Source of the DNA: Opitutia bacterium UBA3151
Lineage (GTDB): Bacteria > Verrucomicrobiota > Verrucomicrobiia > Opitutales > Seribacteraceae
Length of the DNA: 28,410 nucleotides
Direction: 5' to 3'
Assembly: GCA_002364975.1 (NCBI GenBank)
Contig: DEYT01000012.1
Location: 1-28,410 of the forward strand
Made by a program: the position numbers and the translations under genes. The notes beneath the pieces are model-generated. The model was not told the origin of the DNA. It saw only the letters and a program-made list of their open reading frames with translations, and did no database searches. Shown in pieces: positions 1-7,919 of the stretch (its first letter is position 1; each line of letters starts with the position of its first letter).

Positions 1-635
1 AGAAGGCATTCTTCCATCAATACTTGACTGATTGGGGATGCATCCAGGCCTTGGCGCATCAGTTGATCAAATTCATCCCGGTTGTAGGCAATGCCTCCAC
101 CGGTTCCACCCAGGGTGTAAGCCGGGCGTAAAATAATCGGGAAATCTCCAAGTTCGTCCAGGTGAGAATGGGCTTCTTCCAGAGAGGTTACCGAAAATGA
201 AAGAGCGACATCCAATCCAATTTCAAGCATCGCCTGTTTAAAAAGTTCACGGTCTTCCCCTTTTTTAATCGCGGCCGGCTTTGCCCCAATCATCTCCACC
301 CCATGGGCATCCAAAATCCCAGCCGCATGCAATTCGAGGGATAAATTTAATCCAGTCTGCCCACCTAAGGTCGGGAGTAAGGCATCCGGTTTTTCTTTTT
401 CGATGATGGTGGTGACACTATCCACGGTAAGTGGCTCCACATAAGTGGCATCAGCAAACTCTGGATCGGTCATGATCGTGGCAGGATTACTGTTGACCAG
501 AGAAATCCGATACCCTTCTTCCCGCAATGCTTTGCAGGCCTGAGCTCCACTGTAATCAAATTCACAGGCTTGTCCGATAATGATGGGACCAGAGCCAATA
601 ATTAAAATATGCTCAATGTCTTTGCGTTTAGGCAT
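1..635 (-). CDS. carB: Carbamoyl-phosphate synthase large subunit, N-terminal part (cut by window edge)
   Basis: Makes carbamoyl phosphate from glutamine-derived ammonia, bicarbonate and two ATP, feeding pyrimidine and arginine synthesis in the cytoplasm with the CarA amidotransferase subunit. The visible 211 residues start MPKRKDIEHILIIGSGPI, the standard N-terminus of the first synthetase half, followed by the pre-ATP-grasp segment (GQACEFDYSGAQA, then VNSNPATIMTD) and the start of the first ATP-grasp domain with the glycine-rich RPAYTLGGTGGG stretch. The full protein is usually about 1,070 residues, so roughly four fifths lies beyond base 1. The ATG at 633-635 matches the usual family start; no clear Shine-Dalgarno sequence precedes it. 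carA is not in the window. The truncation is only the window edge; no frameshift is visible. Confidence 0.96.
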   Translation of the reverse strand, partial: MPKRKDIEHILIIGSGPIIIGQACEFDYSGAQACKALREEGYRISLVNSNPATIMTDPEFADATYVEPLTVDSVTTIIEKEKPDALLPTLGGQTGLNLSLELHAAGILDAHGVEMIGAKPAAIKKGEDRELFKQAMLEIGLDVALSFSVTSLEEAHSHLDELGDFPIILRPAYTLGGTGGGIAYNRDEFDQLMRQGLDASPISQVLMEECL

Positions 636-771
636 GCGGAAATATCAGTACATTTAAGATTAAACAAAGGGTACGGTCACTCTTAAATCCACTTTGGGCA
701 AAGTAATCAATTTCATTCGCAACTTTTCGAAATTTTAGACTATTTTTATTTTGTAGAAGGAAAATTGGGCA

Positions 772-1437
772 TTACAAGATGGGCGGGAGATCTCCACCTC
801 CTGCTACCTCTACAATCGCATCCTTTATCTTATCCGCACCGCTAACGATCTCGATGGTCTTGCTAAGGGTGTAAAAATTCCGGAGGGTTTCGATGATACA
901 GACTGCCAAATCTTCCCGAGGTAAGAAACCATGAAAGCCAAGCTCTTCAGCCGCTTGTATTCGACCAGTCCCTTTTTCATCCAATAAGGTTCCGGGTGCA
1001 AGAATGGTGTAATCCAAACCGGATGAACGCAGGTATCCATCGGCCACACCTTTAGCCCGCAAGTAATGCTGTATCCGAGTAGACTCACTGTTTGGGTCTG
1101 CCCCCATCGCACTGATCATAACAAATCGACCCACGCCGTGTTCTTTGCAATCCTTGATTAAACGGATGGCCGCATCCTGATCGACATCGGTGGTTTTCTC
1201 AGGTCCGGTATGCCCACCAGAACCAGCGGTGAATACCACCGCATCCAATCCGGTCAAGTATTTCCCTACCCCTTTCTCTAAATCTCCGATAACCGAGGGA
1301 ACCCCCAAAGCGGTGAATTTCATTTGTTGCAAGGGATCACGAATCAAGGCGACCGGTGAAATGTCATGAGCGGACCAGAGTTTCCCACTCAAGATCGTTC
1401 CCACCTTTCCATTGGCTCCAGCAATCAATACTTTCAT
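772..1437 (-). CDS. Atypical SDR NAD(P)-binding protein (YhfK-like)
   Basis: A 221-residue single-domain Rossmann protein of the atypical short-chain dehydrogenase/reductase type. It starts MKVLIAGANGKVG, giving the TGxxGxxG-like dinucleotide loop at residues 7-13, and carries a VMISAMGAD strand/turn, an HYLRAKGVADGYLRSSGLDYTI helix-loop region and an APGTLLDEKGTG segment, all typical of the YhfK/NmrA-like group. The classical YxxxK catalytic pair is not evident, as is common for this group, so it may be a reductase of unknown substrate or a redox-sensing protein. I chose the ATG at 1435-1437 because it places the nucleotide-binding strand at the N-terminus; an upstream in-frame ATG at 1473 would add 12 residues without homology value. 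It lies between carB (same strand, 136-bp gap) and the divergent gltX. Confidence 0.85.
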   Translation of the reverse strand: MKVLIAGANGKVGTILSGKLWSAHDISPVALIRDPLQQMKFTALGVPSVIGDLEKGVGKYLTGLDAVVFTAGSGGHTGPEKTTDVDQDAAIRLIKDCKEHGVGRFVMISAMGADPNSESTRIQHYLRAKGVADGYLRSSGLDYTILAPGTLLDEKGTGRIQAAEELGFHGFLPREDLAVCIIETLRNFYTLSKTIEIVSGADKIKDAIVEVAGGGDLPPIL

Positions 1438-1583
1438 TCCATGGGTAGTACTTTGAAGAAGATCGAATGGCAAGGACTTGATGAAGCGAAATGCTTGGAT
1501 TCCTTCAGGGCAAATCGAATGATCGGCGATTTTGTTCGTCCTTCTCCCCCGAAAAACTTATAAGGTTGTGCTATTCCAGAATC

Positions 1584-3095
1584 ATGAGCACAGCCGTACG
1601 AACCCGAATAGCACCTTCTCCAACCGGAGCTCCCCATGTGGGCACTGCTTACATGGCATTGTTCAACTTGGCCTTTGCCCGGAAACATGGTGGTAAGATG
1701 ATTCTGCGCATTGAAGACACGGACCAAGCACGATCCACTAAAAATTCGGAAGATGCCATTTTGGACGCCCTGAAATGGTTGGGTTTGGAATGGGATGAGG
1801 GACCGGACTGTGGTGGAGAATATGGACCTTATCGGCAAAGTGAACGCTTGGAGATGCATCAAGCAGCGGTGCAAAGGCTTCTGGAACTCGGCCATGCTTA
1901 TCGTTGTTTCTGCACTCCCGAAAGGTTGGATGCCCTTCGAAAAGAACAAATCGCCAACAAGGAAACCCCTCGTTATGATGGTCACTGCCTGTCCCTAAGC
2001 CAAGAGCAGATCCAAGAAAAAATGGATCGGGGCGAACCCTATGTGATCCGAATGAAAGTCCCTGCTGAGGGAGAATGTGTATTTCTCGATGAGCTAAGGG
2101 GAGAGGTAAGAATCGATTGGAAACAAATTGATCATCAGATCATCCAAAAGTCCGACGGATTCCCAACCTATCATTTGGCAAATGTGGTGGACGATCATGC
2201 CATGCAAATTTCTCATGTCATTCGTGGAGAAGAATGGATCAGTAGTACCCCGAAACATGTTTTACTTTATCAACAACTGGGATGGGAGCCCCCCGTATTC
2301 GCTCACCTTCCCTTGCTTCGGAACCCGGACAAGTCAAAATTATCGAAGCGGAAAAATCCCACTGGAATCTACTATTACCGGGATGCCGGGTTCTTACCCG
2401 AGGCCATGCTGAATTATCTAGGAATGATGGGTTACACCTTACCCGATCAGCGGGAGGTTTTTTCACTGACTGAATTAGCAGAAAGCTTTGAGATCAAAAG
2501 AATGAGCTTGGGCGGCCCGATTTTTGATATCGCCAAATTAAAGTGGTTAAACGGTAGGTATTTCAGAGAGCAGATCAGCCCGGACGAAGTAGTCGATCGA
2601 CTGATGAACTGGAAGGCGAATAAAGAGCACTTTTCAAAAATCATGGGACTTGCCTTGCCCCGTCTTGAAACCTTATCTGATTTTTTCCCGCTAAGTGGGC
2701 ATCTGTTCCAAGAATCTCCTGAATATAAAACCGAGGATTTGATTGGTAAATCCGAAGCTGCTGAAGTCAGCCGGCTTCTTAAAATTGCCGAGTGGGAACT
2801 GGAAAAGATCAAGCATTGGGATCGCGAGCAACTCGCATCTGTGTTCCAGAATATGGCCGAGATGGAGGAGATGAAGCTCAAGGATTTATTACGCCCCTTC
2901 TTTTTCGCAATCTCTGGCAGTGCCGTTTCCCTTCCCCTTTTTGATGGTATGGCCTTGCTTGGACCAGATCTTAGTCGGGTGCGTCTACGGATTGCCTTGA
3001 ACAAACTATCGGAGGCAGGCTCCGGTCTGAGTAAAAAAGGTTTGAAAAGTTTAGAAAAGGAATATCGATCCGCTTATGGTAAGCGAATCGGTTAA
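1584..3095 (+). CDS. gltX: Glutamate--tRNA ligase
   Basis: Class I aminoacyl-tRNA synthetase charging tRNA-Glu in the cytoplasm; 503 residues, normal for bacterial GluRS. The HIGH-type motif is PSPTGAPHVGTAY near residues 11-23 and the KMSKS-type motif is KLSKR at 252-256. A C-x-C-x24-C pattern (C108, C110, C135) resembles the zinc-binding insertion of the E. coli enzyme, but the fourth ligand expected two residues after C135 is Ser, so zinc binding is uncertain. The C-terminal third is helical, as expected for the anticodon-binding cage. I chose the ATG at 1584 because MSTAVRTRIAPSPTG is the usual start; the frame is open further upstream but without family sequence. glnS follows after 27 bp, probably in the same transcript. 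Confidence 0.96.
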   Translation: MSTAVRTRIAPSPTGAPHVGTAYMALFNLAFARKHGGKMILRIEDTDQARSTKNSEDAILDALKWLGLEWDEGPDCGGEYGPYRQSERLEMHQAAVQRLLELGHAYRCFCTPERLDALRKEQIANKETPRYDGHCLSLSQEQIQEKMDRGEPYVIRMKVPAEGECVFLDELRGEVRIDWKQIDHQIIQKSDGFPTYHLANVVDDHAMQISHVIRGEEWISSTPKHVLLYQQLGWEPPVFAHLPLLRNPDKSKLSKRKNPTGIYYYRDAGFLPEAMLNYLGMMGYTLPDQREVFSLTELAESFEIKRMSLGGPIFDIAKLKWLNGRYFREQISPDEVVDRLMNWKANKEHFSKIMGLALPRLETLSDFFPLSGHLFQESPEYKTEDLIGKSEAAEVSRLLKIAEWELEKIKHWDREQLASVFQNMAEMEEMKLKDLLRPFFFAISGSAVSLPLFDGMALLGPDLSRVRLRIALNKLSEAGSGLSKKGLKSLEKEYRSAYGKRIG

Positions 3096-3122
3096 GCAGA
3101 GCCCCCTATTTAAAAACTTCAA

Positions 3123-4811
3123 ATGAACGAATCTGAAAAGGAAGAAAAACCCCTTGATTTTATACGGTCTACAGTAAAACAAGATCAAGAGGATGGGAAG
3201 AATGAAGGACGGGTGCATACTCGCTTTCCTCCCGAACCTAATGGATACCTTCACCTTGGGCATGCCAAAAGTATTTGCTTAAATTTTGGCATTGCTGAGG
3301 AGTTCAACGGGCTTTGCAACTTGCGACTGGATGATACCAACCCAGTGGCCGAGAAGACCGAGTACGCCCAAGCGATCATGGATGATTTGCGTTGGCTTGG
3401 ATTTGACTGGGAGGAGCGGTTATTTCATGCATCCGACTATTTCGGGCAACTCCATGATTGGGCGGTTCAATTGATTCAGGATCATAAAGCCTTTGTTTGT
3501 GACCTTACCTTTGAAGAGATGCGTGAACTGCGCGGAAATTTGATCGAACCGGGCAAAGAAAGTCCTTTCCGTGACCGAACCGTAGAAGAAAACCTCGATC
3601 TTTTTCAACAAATGAAAGAAGGGGCTTTTGATGAAGGTTCTAAAACCTTACGGGCGAAGATAGACATGAGCTCCCCAAATCTTAATCTTCGTGACCCAGT
3701 ACTTTATCGAATTCTTGATCAAGAACACCCGAGGACTGGGAGCGTTTGGAAAATTTATCCGTCCTATGATTTCGCACATGGTCAATCGGATTCCATCGAG
3801 GGCATCACTCATTCACTTTGTACTTTGGAATTTGAACACCATCGCCCCCTTTATGACTGGTTCTGTGAAAACCTCGGCATCCATCATCCCCAACAAATTG
3901 AATTTGCACGATTGAATCTGAACTACACCGTAATGAGCAAAAGAAAAATGCTTCGTTTGGTTCAGGAAGGTCATGTTCATGGCTGGGACGATCCGAGAAT
4001 GCCCACATTGAGTGGTATGCGCCGTCGGGGTTTCACCGCTCAGGCAATCAAAAATTTTTGTGAACGCGTGGGCTTGGCAAAACGGGAAAATGTGATTGAA
4101 ATTGAACTTCTGGAGTATTGCCTGCGGGACGACCTGAATAAAAAAGCGGTTCGAAGGCTAGGCGTATTGAATCCGTTGAAGATCACCATTGAAAATTATC
4201 CGAGTGGTCAAACGGAAGAGGTGGACGCGATAAATAATCCCGAGGATGAGGATGCAGGGACCCGTAAAATTCCTTTTTCCAGGGAGATATTTATCGACCG
4301 CAATGACTTCATGGAAGATCCACCCAAAAAATATTTCCGCTTGGCTCCCGGAAAAGAGGTGAGATTAAAATATGCATTTTATATTACCTGCAAGGAAGTT
4401 GTCAAAGATGAGAATAGCGAGGTTAGTGAATTAATTTGTACTTATGATCCAGAAAGCCGAGGAGGAGATAGCCCGGACGGCAGAAAAGTTAAGGGAACCA
4501 TCCAATGGGTAGACGCGCGGTCCGCGGTTGCGTGCAAAGTAAATCTTTACGATCGCCTTTTTTCAAATCCGAACCCAGAAGACGGAGAAGAGGGGAAAGA
4601 TTTTGTCGATTGCCTCAATCCCGATTCCCTGGAGATCGTGGAAAGTGCATTAGTCGAGCCGAGTGTTCAGGATTTCGAAGTCGGAGAACCGATGCAATTG
4701 GAAAGAGTTGGGTATTTTTGTATTGATTCTGATCAACCGGAAGATGGTAGCCTTGTGCTTAACCGAAGTGTTGCCATGCGTGACAGTTGGGCAAAAAAGG
4801 CTAAAAAGTAA
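3123..4811 (+). CDS. glnS: Glutamine--tRNA ligase
   Basis: Class I synthetase charging tRNA-Gln directly with glutamine; 562 residues, close to the 554 of E. coli GlnRS. The catalytic domain has FPPEPNGYLHLGHAKS with the HIGH motif HLGH at 44-47, an RLDDTNP motif near 68-74, and the KMSKS-type motif VMSKRK at 270-275. The C-terminal half has the two-beta-barrel anticodon-binding architecture typical of GlnRS, including NPLKITIENYP, and ends in a Lys-rich tail. GlnRS is patchily distributed in bacteria; its presence suggests that this organism does not depend on the Glu-tRNA-Gln amidotransferase route and that the neighbouring GluRS can be of the discriminating kind. There is no visible Shine-Dalgarno sequence, and translation may be helped by close coupling to gltX. 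Confidence 0.96.
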   Translation: MNESEKEEKPLDFIRSTVKQDQEDGKNEGRVHTRFPPEPNGYLHLGHAKSICLNFGIAEEFNGLCNLRLDDTNPVAEKTEYAQAIMDDLRWLGFDWEERLFHASDYFGQLHDWAVQLIQDHKAFVCDLTFEEMRELRGNLIEPGKESPFRDRTVEENLDLFQQMKEGAFDEGSKTLRAKIDMSSPNLNLRDPVLYRILDQEHPRTGSVWKIYPSYDFAHGQSDSIEGITHSLCTLEFEHHRPLYDWFCENLGIHHPQQIEFARLNLNYTVMSKRKMLRLVQEGHVHGWDDPRMPTLSGMRRRGFTAQAIKNFCERVGLAKRENVIEIELLEYCLRDDLNKKAVRRLGVLNPLKITIENYPSGQTEEVDAINNPEDEDAGTRKIPFSREIFIDRNDFMEDPPKKYFRLAPGKEVRLKYAFYITCKEVVKDENSEVSELICTYDPESRGGDSPDGRKVKGTIQWVDARSAVACKVNLYDRLFSNPNPEDGEEGKDFVDCLNPDSLEIVESALVEPSVQDFEVGEPMQLERVGYFCIDSDQPEDGSLVLNRSVAMRDSWAKKAKK

Positions 4812-4856
4812 AATAATCCATCATAAAAGTAGCAGGATTCATGCTTGCCATCAGTA

Positions 4857-4884
4857 AACGATTTGAGAAAATACAAAAATCGTT
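4857..4884 (+). terminator. Weak hairpin after glnS
   Basis: An 8-bp perfect inverted repeat, AACGATTT pairing with AAATCGTT across a 12-nt loop, sits 45 bp after the glnS stop and 40 bp before the transporter start. It lacks a proper T-tract and is AT-rich, so it could be a weak terminator, an mRNA-stabilising hairpin, or chance. Confidence 0.25.
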
Positions 4885-4923
4885 GTTACCCCGTAAGTTT
4901 CAATTAACCAGCCCAAATAAAAT

Positions 4924-6489
4924 ATGAGCAAGCAAGAATCTGAACCTGATATGAAATTATTTTGGGGGTGCTTTATCGCCCTCATCACAACCGCCTTTGC
5001 GTTCATTACGAGAGCATTTCTCGTAAACGCCGAACCTTTCTGGCCCAGCACCTTTGGCTTAAACCAAGTGCAAGCTCAGGAACTATTTGGTGCAGGAATT
5101 TGGCCATTCGCGATCAGCATCATCGTTTTCAGCTTGATCATCGACAATATTGGATATCGAGCAGCGATGATCTTTAGTTTTGTATGCTACGCTGCCTATG
5201 CTTTTTTTGCCTTCCAAGCTTATGGTGTCGTTACTGCAGAAGGATTAGAAGGTGAATCCCTCAAGGCGGCTCAAGCATCGGCATATACCAAACTCTATTG
5301 GGGTTCCGTGATATTGGGTCTTGGCAACGGAACGGTTGAAGCATTCATTAACCCGGTCGTCGCCACCATGTTCAAAAAAGACAAAACAAAATGGCTCAAT
5401 ATTCTCCACGCGGGTTGGCCTGGTGGTTTAGTCATTGGTGGAATTCTTACCATTCTTTTGGGTGCTCAGGCTGCCGAAGACTGGAGAATCTTAATCTATG
5501 TCATCGCCATACCAGCTGTGGTTTACCTTGTGATGTTGCTCAAAGCAGAATTCCCAGTCAACGAGCGGGTTGAATCCGGAACCTCATACAAGGAAATGCT
5601 TGCTGAGTTTGGTGCGATTGGGGCTTTGATTGCGGGTTATCTCATCTTTAGGCAGCTGGGAATGGTGTTTGCATGGAGTGACGCCGTTGTTTACGGCTTA
5701 ACCATAGTGTCTACCATCGGCTATTATATCTACTGCCGATCTCTTGGCCGTCCCATTTTGATTTTCTTGTGCATCATTATGATTCCTCTTGCGACCACCG
5801 AGTTGGGCACAGACGGGGCCATTTCAGGTCTTATGGAAGAGCCGATGACGGCGGCTGGTTACAATGGCCTTTGGGTGCTTATCTATACCTCTGCAATCAT
5901 GATGGTTTTACGTTTTTGGTTCGCTGGACCGATCGTGAATGCACTTGGACCTTTGGGACTATTAGCAACTTCCGCAGTGCTTGCAATTGCAGGCCTTTTT
6001 CTTCTGAGTTTCGCTTCCGGGCTGACCATGATCTTCATCTTCGCCACTCTTTATGGCTTTGGTAAAACTTTCTTTTGGCCGACTACCCTTGGGGTTGTCT
6101 CCGAACAGTGTCCCAAAGGGGGTGCTCTTACCTTGAATGCTATTGCTGGAATTGGAATGCTCGCAGTTGGAATTCTGGGTGGGCCCGTGATCGGTAAGAT
6201 GGCCGAGGATTCCGTTAAGGCTTCTATTGAAGAAGCTACCGACGCTGAAACTTACTCTTCGATTTCCAATGAAAGTACTTATTTCCTGGGCGATTATACC
6301 GCGGTTGATGCCGATAAAGTAGGAGATCTTGCGGAAGAAAAACAGGAGGTCGTAAAAGAAAGTATTCAAAAAGGAAAACAGGGATCTCTGGCCAGAGTGG
6401 CAATATTTCCCTTATTTATGCTGATTTGCTACCTTGCTTTGATCTTTCACTTCAAGACCAAAGGTGGCTACAAGCCTGTTGAGATTTAA
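4924..6489 (+). CDS. MFS transporter, probably sugar or sugar-acid uptake
   Basis: A 521-residue polytopic inner-membrane protein with about 12 hydrophobic segments in the 6+6 major facilitator layout. The first segments read FWGCFIALITTAFAFITRAF and IWPFAISIIVFSLIIDNIGY; the latter ends with a D-N-I-G-Y-R loop resembling the MFS loop 2-3 signature. A hydrophilic insertion of roughly 65 acidic residues (about 425-490) separates the last two membrane segments, a trait I associate with a Planctomycetes/Verrucomicrobia MFS subgroup often found beside Gfo/Idh/MocA genes. The substrate cannot be read from sequence; the dehydrogenase gene downstream suggests a carbohydrate derivative. The start at MSKQESEP is the first ATG in frame; a second Met at residue 10 is an alternative. 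A strong terminator follows the stop, so it is probably not co-transcribed with the dehydrogenase. Confidence 0.85.
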   Translation: MSKQESEPDMKLFWGCFIALITTAFAFITRAFLVNAEPFWPSTFGLNQVQAQELFGAGIWPFAISIIVFSLIIDNIGYRAAMIFSFVCYAAYAFFAFQAYGVVTAEGLEGESLKAAQASAYTKLYWGSVILGLGNGTVEAFINPVVATMFKKDKTKWLNILHAGWPGGLVIGGILTILLGAQAAEDWRILIYVIAIPAVVYLVMLLKAEFPVNERVESGTSYKEMLAEFGAIGALIAGYLIFRQLGMVFAWSDAVVYGLTIVSTIGYYIYCRSLGRPILIFLCIIMIPLATTELGTDGAISGLMEEPMTAAGYNGLWVLIYTSAIMMVLRFWFAGPIVNALGPLGLLATSAVLAIAGLFLLSFASGLTMIFIFATLYGFGKTFFWPTTLGVVSEQCPKGGALTLNAIAGIGMLAVGILGGPVIGKMAEDSVKASIEEATDAETYSSISNESTYFLGDYTAVDADKVGDLAEEKQEVVKESIQKGKQGSLARVAIFPLFMLICYLALIFHFKTKGGYKPVEI

Positions 6490-6512
6490 AGTTTCAGGTT
6501 TATTAACTTTAC

Positions 6513-6547
6513 AAAAAAAGCCATATCCTTTGGGATGTGGCTTTTTT
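6513..6547 (+). terminator. Intrinsic terminator after the MFS gene
   Basis: The hairpin pairs AAAAAAGCCATATCC with GGATGTGGCTTTTTT around a short TTTG loop, with one G-T wobble in the GC-rich core and a run of six T on the 3' side. It begins 24 bp after the transporter stop. The A-tract on the 5' side would also let it act on the opposite strand. Confidence 0.85.
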
Positions 6548-6611
6548 GCGATTTAATCCCTCCCTTACCTAGTTCTAAACCCAACCCCCCCAAACTGAAT
6601 TACTATACATT

Positions 6612-7790
6612 ATGGCTAAGAAAAAACCCTTGCGCATCGGATTAATCGGCTATGGCTTTATGGGCCGAACCCACTCCAACGCCTTCCGAAAAGTTCCAAA
6701 CTTTTTTCCGGAGTTAAAATATGAACCACAGTTAGCTGCGGTTTGTGCCCGAAATAAAGAACGAGCCGAAGGCTTTGCCGAACAATGGGGCTATGAATCA
6801 GTAGAAACCGATTGGAAAAAATTAGTTGCCCGGGAAGATATCGATGTCATTGACATTGCGGCACCCAATAATGTTCACCATGAAATTGCCATTGCTGCGG
6901 CCAAAGCTGGCAAAGCAATTCTTTGTGAGAAGCCACTTGCCTTAAATTGTAAGGAGGGCGAAGAAATGGTTCGCGAAGTCGAAAAAGCAGGTGTGGCCAA
7001 TATGGTATGGTACAACTACCGTCGGATTCCTGCGGTTACCATGGCCAAAGAAATGATTGACGAGGGAAGGTTAGGAAAAATTTATCACTACCGTTCCAAC
7101 TTCCTTCAAGATTGGACCATTAGCGAAGACCTTCCTCAAGGTGGGGAAGCCTTGTGGCGATTGGATGCAAAGATTGCCGGCAGCGGGGTAACCGGGGACT
7201 TACTTGCCCATTGCATTGATACTGCCATTTGGTTGAACGGACCGATTGTGGAAGTAAGTGCAATGACCGAGACTTTCGTTAAGGAACGGGTGCATACTAA
7301 AACCGGAAAGAAAGCAAAGGTAACCATTGATGACGCTTGTGCATTTTTGGCAAAGTTTGCAAACGGTTCCCTTGCGATCTTCGAATCCACTCGTTATGCA
7401 AGGGGTCACAAAGCTCTTTACACCTTGGAAATTAATGGAGCGGATGGTTCTCTTGCCTGGGATTTACATGACCTCCATCGCCTTGAATACTTTGAGTATG
7501 ACAAAGAAGATCCAAAGACCCGAGGATGGCGTTCCATCCATGTGTCCGACGGTGGTGAGCATCCTTACATGGACAAATGGTGGGTGCCCGGCCTAAACAT
7601 TGGATACGAGCATAGTTTCATCAATCAATTTGCTGACTTTGTTGCCGGTTATGGCTCCCGCAAAAAGCGTCCCTTGCGCCCTGACTTCCGGGATGCCTTG
7701 GAAACCCAATATATTTGTGAAGCAGTATTGAACTCAGCTAAAACCGGACGCTGGAAAAAAGTGGGTAAAATTCGCTCCAAGGCGAAATAA
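6612..7790 (+). CDS. Gfo/Idh/MocA family NAD(P)-dependent oxidoreductase
   Basis: A cytoplasmic sugar or inositol-type dehydrogenase of 392 residues. The N-terminal Rossmann fold shows GLIGYGFMG at 10-18, the DVIDIAAPNNVHHE strand near 78-91, and the family hallmark CEKPLA at 105-110, whose Lys contacts cofactor and substrate. The second domain contains WYNYRRIPA near 133-141 and GDLLAHCID at 195-203, the latter matching the Asp/His catalytic region of the family. There is no Tat or Sec signal, unlike many secreted Gfo/Idh proteins in this phylum. It lies between two terminators, so it is probably monocistronic, but its position next to the MFS gene suggests a shared carbohydrate. The start MAKKKPLRIG is typical; no clear ribosome-binding site precedes it. 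Confidence 0.92.
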   Translation: MAKKKPLRIGLIGYGFMGRTHSNAFRKVPNFFPELKYEPQLAAVCARNKERAEGFAEQWGYESVETDWKKLVAREDIDVIDIAAPNNVHHEIAIAAAKAGKAILCEKPLALNCKEGEEMVREVEKAGVANMVWYNYRRIPAVTMAKEMIDEGRLGKIYHYRSNFLQDWTISEDLPQGGEALWRLDAKIAGSGVTGDLLAHCIDTAIWLNGPIVEVSAMTETFVKERVHTKTGKKAKVTIDDACAFLAKFANGSLAIFESTRYARGHKALYTLEINGADGSLAWDLHDLHRLEYFEYDKEDPKTRGWRSIHVSDGGEHPYMDKWWVPGLNIGYEHSFINQFADFVAGYGSRKKRPLRPDFRDALETQYICEAVLNSAKTGRWKKVGKIRSKAK

Positions 7791-7819
7791 TTCAAGCCCG
7801 ATTTTAAGAGTTTATTCCT

Positions 7820-7853
7820 AAAGGAGCCGGGTCCTTATACCGGATCCTTTTTT
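7820..7853 (+). terminator. Intrinsic terminator after the Gfo/Idh/MocA gene
   Basis: AAAGGA-G-CCGG pairs with CCGG-A-TCCTTT around a loop of about ten bases, with one internal G/A mismatch, followed by further T residues. It lies 29 bp after the dehydrogenase stop. Confidence 0.75.
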
Positions 7854-7919
7854 GTATAAAATGGGTTGAGAGCAGGATTTGATCTTGATCATTTCGAGGG
7901 AATCAAAAATGGTTTTACC

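Noticed and set aside
1434..1985. Minus-strand open frame of 183 codons opposite the start of gltX
   Set aside because: It lies antisense to the conserved N-terminal domain of GluRS and the SDR gene, has no recognisable domain, and its composition follows from the opposite coding strand.
2447..3004. Minus-strand open frame of 185 codons inside gltX
   Set aside because: Ser/Lys-rich shadow of the GluRS C-terminal region; no motif, and gltX is certain.
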